A DNA stretch of 64,000 nucleotides, from the NCBI GenBank assembly GCA_016647705.1, contig CM028326.1:41804546-41868545 (forward strand). The letters run 5' to 3'. This DNA is from Eucommia ulmoides. Lineage: Eukaryota; Streptophyta; Magnoliopsida; Garryales; Eucommiaceae. Shown here one piece after another: positions 57,671-64,000 of this stretch. Every line of letters starts with the position of its first letter. Position 1 is the stretch's first letter. The position numbers and the translations under genes are program-made. The notes below the pieces were generated by a model. It was given only the letters and a program-made list of their open reading frames with translations, made no database searches and was not told the DNA's origin.

Positions 57671-59255
57671 AGCCCCCCATTCCCAGGTCAAGATAGTGTG
57701 ATATTGGGAGTCTCAATAGATGAACTTTCTAGCAGTGCTAGGTTGCACTAATCCACGGTAACACCTGTACAAGGTAGGATATGTTCATTTCCTTTCTTTA
57801 GACATTTTTTTTCTGCCCTTTCGAACATCAACAGTGAATTCCTTTTTGGAGTGTAAATCTCAGTTGGCATTTCTCAATCTTTAGTGTGAAGTTTCCATCT
57901 TTTTGTTGGTTTATACACCCACAGGACCAAGCCCCACAGCGGAGGAATGTCAAGGACACCGACGGATGCGCTGGGAGGGTCTTGCACTCCTCAAGGAGTG
58001 TTGCAGGCAGCTGCTTCATATAGGTTGGATCGGGGCGACGTTAGTCACCCTCCTCTAAAGAGGAACATGCAAGATGTGCTATATCATGATCCTCAGGGAG
58101 GGGAGGCATCTGGAGGAACAGGGGCGAGTGAGAATCGATCCATGACCCCTTCCTTTGAGTGAGATGTTCAATTAACATGACTTGCTGTTGACTCCATTGT
58201 TTGCAGGAACGAGAGCAATGCGTTGACATTCGTCCAGTTTGTGTTGATGTCATGTGATCTAGAATCCATGGAAAAATCTGATTCAAGGGTTGTCCATGGA
58301 TTCATTGATACCCACACGGTCTAACTTCTTCACGAGGTAGCATTCGTCTGTTCTCGGTTGGATGCAGAGACTAGAGCAAGGTTATAGGTAGAGGATCGTT
58401 GGGTGGAGATGGAGACACGAGTGCACGCCAGGGAATCAGAGTTGTTAGAGTTGAGAGTGGCCTGCGAAGGAAGGTGCACGCTTCCTAGGAGAGGGAGTGG
58501 GATAGGACTGAACTCCAACTAGTTTGGGAGGAGGTAAGGTAAACTCAACGATTGTTGGAGGTACTTCGAATGTAATACTTTCAGTTGGAGAGAGATACCA
58601 CTGGGGCGGACCTTGGATGGCTTCAAAAGGTTGTCAGAGATATGATCTAACCCTTGACCATTCTTTCAGTGTATCGGCCTTGCCGATGGAATTCCTTGAT
58701 GGAGAATCGGATAATGAGGGAACTTTGTGGTGGGCGTAAGCAGCAACTCGTGTTTTTCAGCTTCTGGACATCTGTCGGCATCTTGAAGACCAGAAGGTAA
58801 TCCTTGTAATTGGCCACAAATCCCCCTTTTGGAGTGTTCAGAGCACCCCTTCTAATTGGTAAAGGCCTTATAGTTCGACAACCTTCTTTAGGGACAAAGG
58901 ATGGTCCCCTGGGGCGCTAATTGTCACACAACTGTATCCCACGGTGCGGTATATGGGTGGGACCTGTGTCTCGGGGTTGAAAGGGCGACGTGAAACCCTA
59001 CGATGATTTGCGCATCCACATTTGGCATTACAACTCCTTGGCAGGTGACGGGATGCGACCTTCTTATTGGCGTTTTACATTGATTGGCAAGACGTTGTCC
59101 TTACCCTTTACCAGCAGCACCGGTTAATGAATTGATGCCTATTGATAGTTGTTACTACCTATACAGACACTATTTTTTTTTTCATAATTTCTACCACCTT
59201 TCGCTCATGTTCTCTTTCTACATAAACATTTTTCCCTTCTCTGCCTTAAGCAAAG

Positions 59256-59700
59256 TTATGTCGAATATCAACGCCTATGATTTCGAAGAGGCCCCCCATA
59301 TCTTTATCGCTAAAAGGACTAGTGGAGCAGGACTACGAGGTCTTTTGGCCTGAGGAACTAGCCAAGGTCCAAGTGGAGAGTGCTGCCGAAAGGGAGAAGC
59401 TCTTGGGGGGAGATAGACGAGTCGAAAGAGGAAAGCGAGTCTCATCGATCACGTTTGAAATCTCTCCTGCCAGTTTTCACACTGGGAGAACTTGGATATT
59501 GACATCTCTCATCTCAAGGACTAGGCTTCCCATCTTGAGAAGGTGACAAACGAGGTCTTGGGGGGAGTTATCAAGGATCTAGCGTCCCTCCACCGCTCCG
59601 TCCTTAGCAAGGCGAGGGTTCTCCAGCTTGATGGCGAACCCTTCCTCCTGTTCAAGTCTTTGAGAGGGCGACTGGGGAGAGCTCCACTCTAGCACTCTGC
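59256..59700 (+). pseudogene. decayed antisense-type ORF inside the non-autonomous LTR element
   Basis: With frame changes the plus strand reads MSNINAYDFEEAPPIS, KGLVEQDYEVFWPEELAK, DISHLKT-like and LEKVTNEVLGGVIKDLASLH, a helical, charged protein. It is opposite to the element's transcription direction. Extra antisense ORFs are described for Tat elements; whether this is one is inference. Confidence 0.3.
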
Positions 59701-60776
59701 GGGACCTCCCCCCACCATTGAGCTTGACAACCCTTCTAGCTCTGGCCGATGATCCCTAGACGCGTGTCAGGCAAGGGAGTGAGCTGGGCACCAGAGGGAG
59801 GCTAAGAGAAGATGAAGATGACGAAAAGGAAGAAGAGAAGGTGAAAAGAAGATTTTTTTTTTGCAAGGACTTTCTGCCCCCTTTTATCTTAATGCAAAAA
59901 ATGTTTCTTTTACATGCTTCTGAGTTGTTTACTCACACAAAAAATTTACCAATATTTTGGGTTTTGCCAGATCTTGGTAGGTATACCCTTGACTCTCAAT
60001 TCCCAGCCCTTGAGCTAGATTGGTACCATGGCAGACTAGGTGAAAGGTTTAATGGATTCCTTTCTATTTCGTTGTCTTATTCATGTTTTTCTATGTGCCA
60101 TAATGATGTACCGGGCTAACCGTCGCTTTGTTCATCAATAAATAGTGGCTGCGTAACGACCGGGGCGTTTGCTCTGTTGTCGGCCCTTATAACCTGTATT
60201 TGGCGCTCTGGTTCGTCCAAGCGGTGCTATACTGTAGCAGGCGTGGTAGGGGTAGGCAGGTCCCTCAGCTCCCTTCAGTAGGTGGAGTCTACATGAGACG
60301 CCTCGGAGGTAAAAAACGAGACCGTCCCCTTCGACATGGGAGTCGGCCTCAAGTGAATGTAACTTCCCAGAGGTCCCTCCTTTCGAGGACGGAGGTGGCC
60401 ATGCCCCACAAAAGCATAACTTGTCACCCAAGGTGCAATCTCGAGTTATGAGCCGCTGCGATGGACGGTTGAATCGTCACGGGAAAGTGGCGACGCCTAA
60501 AGGGCGTTAACAAGTTGGACCAATTAGTAGTTGAGCTCGACCATTTGGTTCTCTATCTGCTCGATCTTGGTCTCGCTACCGGCTGGAGCGAACTCGGATG
60601 CTGGGTGATCCATAGGTGATTCTTTTGTAACAGAGTGGCTTGGTTGTACTATTGGAGGTGCTGATGGATTTAATCATAGGATGACACTACATGAGCGAGT
60701 GAGCATGTACTATGATCTTCGATAGATTTAGAGAGCATGAGACTTTTAGTATCGTGTTCCCACATACGACACCAAC

Positions 60777-61315
60777 TAATGATACCCAGAATTAGTGGGA
60801 CTCAGTAACAGGAAATGAAAGATCACGCGTGTACCAGCTCACTGATGGTCAACCTGTAGAAATCTTGCACCAGATGGGTTTTACCTGGAGAAGGATCTCG
60901 GATGTGAGAGTAAGTAGCTGCTTAGAAGAATAGAATGAAAGTCTTAGCCAAAATTGGAAAAATAAAGTCCACCCTTGCGGTTTACCTCCTCCCATATTTA
61001 CAGGCTTGCATGGCAAGAAAGGTTATTCTGAAGGTGTATTGTCAAAAATGAGGTCTTGCCATGTGGAGTTCAGCAGAGTGCGGCTATTACGGAGCTTCTC
61101 ATGCATGCTGCTTGGTGGGGGCCGATCCATTTGAGGAGGAAAAATTTGCGGCCCAGGCTGGATGCCCTTGGGGCTTGGCCGAATTCCAGGTCCTCAATGC
61201 GTTGGAGACCACGTACTCCCAGTCCCATGAGCAGCTGATGTGTTGCCGCATCACAAACCATCCACGGCCATAGAGTCAGTCGACATGCGGACAATCAATT
61301 GCCTTCTGCATCAAT
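60777..61315 (-). repeat. 5' LTR of the non-autonomous element
   Basis: 539 bp, starts TAATGATACC on plus, ends GCATCAAT before the GTATA TSD. Confidence 0.8.
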
Positions 61316-62685
61316 GTATATTTTCTCTCTCTCTTTTCCAAATCAATTCTAGAACCCTGTACTTTAGGATTTTGCGAATTACACCCCCAAGTATTTCGAA
61401 CCAAACCAAAAATGAAGTGTCTTTAGGTCAAATTTGACTCGAGCTTAAGGAGTCCAATCCCCAAGATAAGTATTAAGTAGTGCATAATTCTCGTTTTACA
61501 CCGCTGTGTTCACTGTGTTTCTTAGACGATATTGTACTTCATGCTGTCATTTTTCTCACACTTTTTTTTATCCGATGCATCACTAAAATAGTTGGATGTC
61601 TGACATATTAGCCTGCAAAATTTTGCTGCGAACATAACTAGATTTTATGGCTATTTGCAGTAAATCTTGTTTGTTTCTACCATGTGTATTGAAACCAAAC
61701 AGTTTGATGGTTTGAGGTGTTGCAGGATCGTGCTGGTGAGCAAGTTTACGAATGCTAAAAACGTGGCAGTGAAATTTTTATTTTTATTTTTCTTTAAATT
61801 AAATTTCTATATGAAGCATTGTTTTCAATTTATAGGTTGCCAAAAAGAATTAGATTGGTTTGATGGGAAAAAAGGAAAAAGAAGAAGGGGGTATTGATGG
61901 TGGAAGAATTGGATTTGGATTAGAGAAAGACCAACCAATTCATGTTACACTAGTATCATTGCTATTTATTCATTTCATGTCCTTGTTCATTGGTTTTTTC
62001 TTTCGATTATAGTAGTTCAATAGGGTTGGCCATTTGAATGTGCTAGTTTCCAAGTTTAATGTAATAATATTTTGTTTTTTTGCCATGTGTCTTAATTTTT
62101 TTGCAATATTCATTGAAAAGTCATTTCGCTATTATAATATTTTTTTGGAATATTTTCGTTCTATGCCGCGATAAAAATTCAGTGCTCACTCTTTTATATT
62201 ACAGTAGCAAATTATGAGTTTTGCTCCAGATTTGACTCAAATCGTAGTATGCATGTTAAAAAGAGAAACAAACCCATTTGATAAAAATAGTGCTGCTATT
62301 GAAAATCATACAGACACATTTGAGTGGGAGAGCAAGACCATGGCCATGCTCAAATCGGATTGGTTCTAGAGAAAGAAGAGGTGAAAATATTTTGCAGGTT
62401 ATGATAAAAAAATAAAATAAAATATCAATGAGATATAATATACGTTAGGTGTTTGATAAACTCAATTCAACACATAAAATTAAATAATGAAGTACTTATT
62501 CAATTAAGTGCATTAAAAAATTATCACTTAAAAATGGATCAAAATTTTAATTGATGTTCACATTTTATATCATTTATCATTTAAAAGTACGAACTTTTTA
62601 TATACAAGTATCATTGAATTATAATCATTAGAAAATATATGGAAAATAAATACAAAATTTTAGAGAAAAATAAATAAAAGAGAAA

Positions 62686-62688
<3 letters not shown>
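61316..62688. other. XXT5-like distal flank, possible distal 3' UTR exon
   Basis: Mostly AT-rich. A good acceptor (GAGGTGTTGCAG|GATCG) lies at about 61725; if the donor at 56004 is used, the 3' UTR would continue here and the LTR element would sit in a 3'-UTR intron. Not otherwise supported. No coding similarity. Confidence 0.3.
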
Positions 62689-62716
<28 letters not shown>

Positions 62717-62727
62717 CGGGGCGGGGG
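62689..62727. repeat. poly-G tract (G28 plus CGGGGCGGGGG)
   Basis: 28 consecutive G on the plus strand, then a short G-rich tail, in otherwise AT-rich sequence. Confidence 0.95.
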
Positions 62728-63409
62728 AGAAAAATTTATTTGAGATATCAAACTTAATGTGACAATTTTTATTTTTTTTTAAAGAATATAACTTAATCAA
62801 TTCAATACTAAAATAAATTTAGCAACTTAAATTCAGTCCTCATTACTTTTCAACACTCTTAATTTTCAGTCTTATGAAATGAGCAAATAAAAATTTAAAA
62901 ATTACCAAAGGTCACCTATACAAATTTTAAAAAAGTCATTTAATATGAAATATGATGTAAAATAAAATGAAAAATTGCCAAAATTAATAATTAAAATAAA
63001 AATAAAAAACCCAACAGTAGATCATTGGTGAGGGGAAATTTGGACAAAGCAAAGCTAGAGATTGGTACACCTGACACCCATTGATGGAATGAGATGAGGT
63101 CCTACCTTTCATAGTTACCTTACAAAATGAGACTCGAAAAGCTGGTGGAAAAAAACATCCAAGCACCTTGGATTATTTAGAGTCTAACGATCACTTCATA
63201 TTGAGAAAAAAAGATCTCAAGATTGAAATGGGATTTCAAGTTAAAAAAATCTCCCTTTTCATCAGGAAAGTATCGGATCTTCTTCGGTTACCAACCTGCT
63301 CTCGTTCCCCTCCTAATGTCAAACCCGCAATTGGTCTTTCAGTTTCTTACTCCCCTCCCTCCCCTAAATCGAGAAGAACTCTTATGACGGAGTCGTTTGG
63401 CACCTTATA
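62728..63409. other. AT-rich intergenic region
   Basis: No recognised genes. A short 80-codon ORF at 63168-63410 (KSRRTLMTESFGTL at its end) has no recognised relatives. Confidence 0.35.
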
Positions 63410-64000
63410 ATGTGTCGTTTTGCGTCTCAAGTCTACTAACATTAGCATGGTTCTTACTGTATGGATGGGGCTATTTTCCAGGGGCTTTAAGTTCTAGCTT
63501 ACTGTAAGCCGAACGAGGATGATAGTGATACCTCGTCTAGATAAAAGGGTTCGGTTCGCTTTTTATTTTGCTAACTTCTAGTCTACGGTTACTGGCATAG
63601 CGTTGCTCTTTGGGGCGAAGGTTATGCTTAGTGTCCATTAGACCATGAAGAACTATTGGTACCGGACAAGAAAGACAGACAATATCTAATGAGAAGGACA
63701 TATAGCTCGAGACAATCTAAGGCCAGTTCCTTACTTGCGTACGAAGAAAGGGGCAGACGGGTTCGGCCATTTACTACTGCTAGGATAGAATCAGACTATA
63801 CTACTGAGGGTTAGCAAGAGCACTTGTCTAGCCTTCTGGAAATGAGATAGATTCAAGTGATGGCTCGAATTCTGAACTGATCTTTCTTTCGAAACTCAAT
63901 TAAATAAGGACTTGTGAATGCCAATCCTAAATCAGTTTACCAAAACTCCGATTGATTGAATGAAAACCTCAACTTAGAGATTGGATTCTCAAACAGGCGT
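63410..64000. other. putative mitochondrial-DNA insertion (NUMT) or organelle-like segment
   Basis: From about 63410 the sequence abruptly becomes GC-balanced and free of the local A/T runs (GGTTCGGCCATTTACTACTG, GGGGCAGACGGG, GTTACTGGCATAGCGTTGC). This is the texture of plant mitochondrial intergenic DNA. No organelle gene is recognisable in these 590 bp and it continues past the window. Confidence 0.4.

Larger units (their letters stand above)
57199..61315 (-). mobile_element. non-autonomous LTR retrotransposon (Tat-like, LARD type)
   Basis: Direct repeats at 57199-57670 and 60777-61315 share long blocks (GTGGGACT, GAAAGTCTTAGCCAAAATTGG, CACCCTTGCGG, TTTACCTCCTC, GGCTTGCATGG). The flanking GTATA at 57194-57198 and 61316-61320 is the TSD. 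Next to the right LTR, the minus strand reads TTGGTGTCGTATGTGGGAAC, the Tat/Athila leader signature, and next to the left LTR a polypurine tract GGGAATGGGGGGCT, so the element reads right to left. The 3.1-kb interior has no reverse transcriptase, protease or integrase. Decayed plus-strand frames (for example 59256-59546) may be an antisense ORF. Confidence 0.85.

Noticed and set aside
1-64000. tRNA, rRNA, riboswitch or bacterial-type operon features
   Set aside because: None seen; tRNA-like A and B boxes occur only in the SINE at 3569-3701, and the gene style is plant nuclear.

Overview
This window is nuclear DNA from a flowering plant, most likely a eudicot. It is AT-rich, has intron-containing plant genes (a VTI1-type SNARE, a P-class PPR protein and an XXT5-type xyloglucan xylosyltransferase), and is packed with plant transposon families. 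I cannot name the species. Only three host genes look plausibly functional; most of the remaining sequence is nested transposable elements, many of which can be bounded by target-site duplications (TSDs).

Layout. 1-3476: 5' half of a minus-strand Ty1/copia element that runs off the window. 3569-3701: small tRNA-derived SINE. 4333-10155: a complete but decayed copia of the same family on the plus strand (TSD ATAAG), so the two lie head to head; a Tat-like solo LTR (8720-9505, TSD TTGTA) sits inside it. 10335-12045: TIR element that has captured a LysM receptor kinase fragment. 12897-20555: the first three coding exons of a minus-strand VTI1 SNARE gene. Its 7.2-kb first coding intron holds an intact PPR gene (13960-15339, same strand) and a three-layer nest of TIR elements (16227-19504). 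The C-terminal VTI1 exons are not in the window.

20982-45100: one very large Mutator-like element (MULE) recognised by matching terminal inverted repeats. It begins at the VTI1 5' leader. It carries a decayed MuDR-type transposase (23087-25790), a plant-mobile-domain (PMD) gene (26192-37508) and several unidentified small ORFs. Later insertions split it. A Ty3/gypsy element (26526-35559) interrupts the PMD gene, and itself contains a 2.4-kb solo LTR (28514-30888) and a 1.06-kb near-perfect hairpin MULE filled with a palindromic GC-rich minisatellite (32666-33728). A Pack-MULE-like element with a ribosomal protein L26 fragment (42880-44941) sits in the right TIR.

45150-46437: LINE fragment split by a second copy of the Tat-like solo LTR (45262-46067, TSD ACCAT). 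46438-52310: 3'-truncated Tat-lineage Ty3/gypsy element (dual RNase H) with an hAT MITE in its reverse transcriptase. 52310-52790 may be organellar DNA. 54619-55977: intact XXT5-like xyloglucan xylosyltransferase with a strong uORF. 57199-61315: non-autonomous LTR element in the gene's 3' flank. The end of the window holds a G28 homopolymer and a stretch (63410-64000) with organelle-like composition.

The host genes are unrelated in function: vesicle fusion, organelle RNA metabolism and cell-wall xyloglucan synthesis. Their shared theme is survival inside a transposon graveyard, with VTI1 introns and flanks expanded by repeated insertion.
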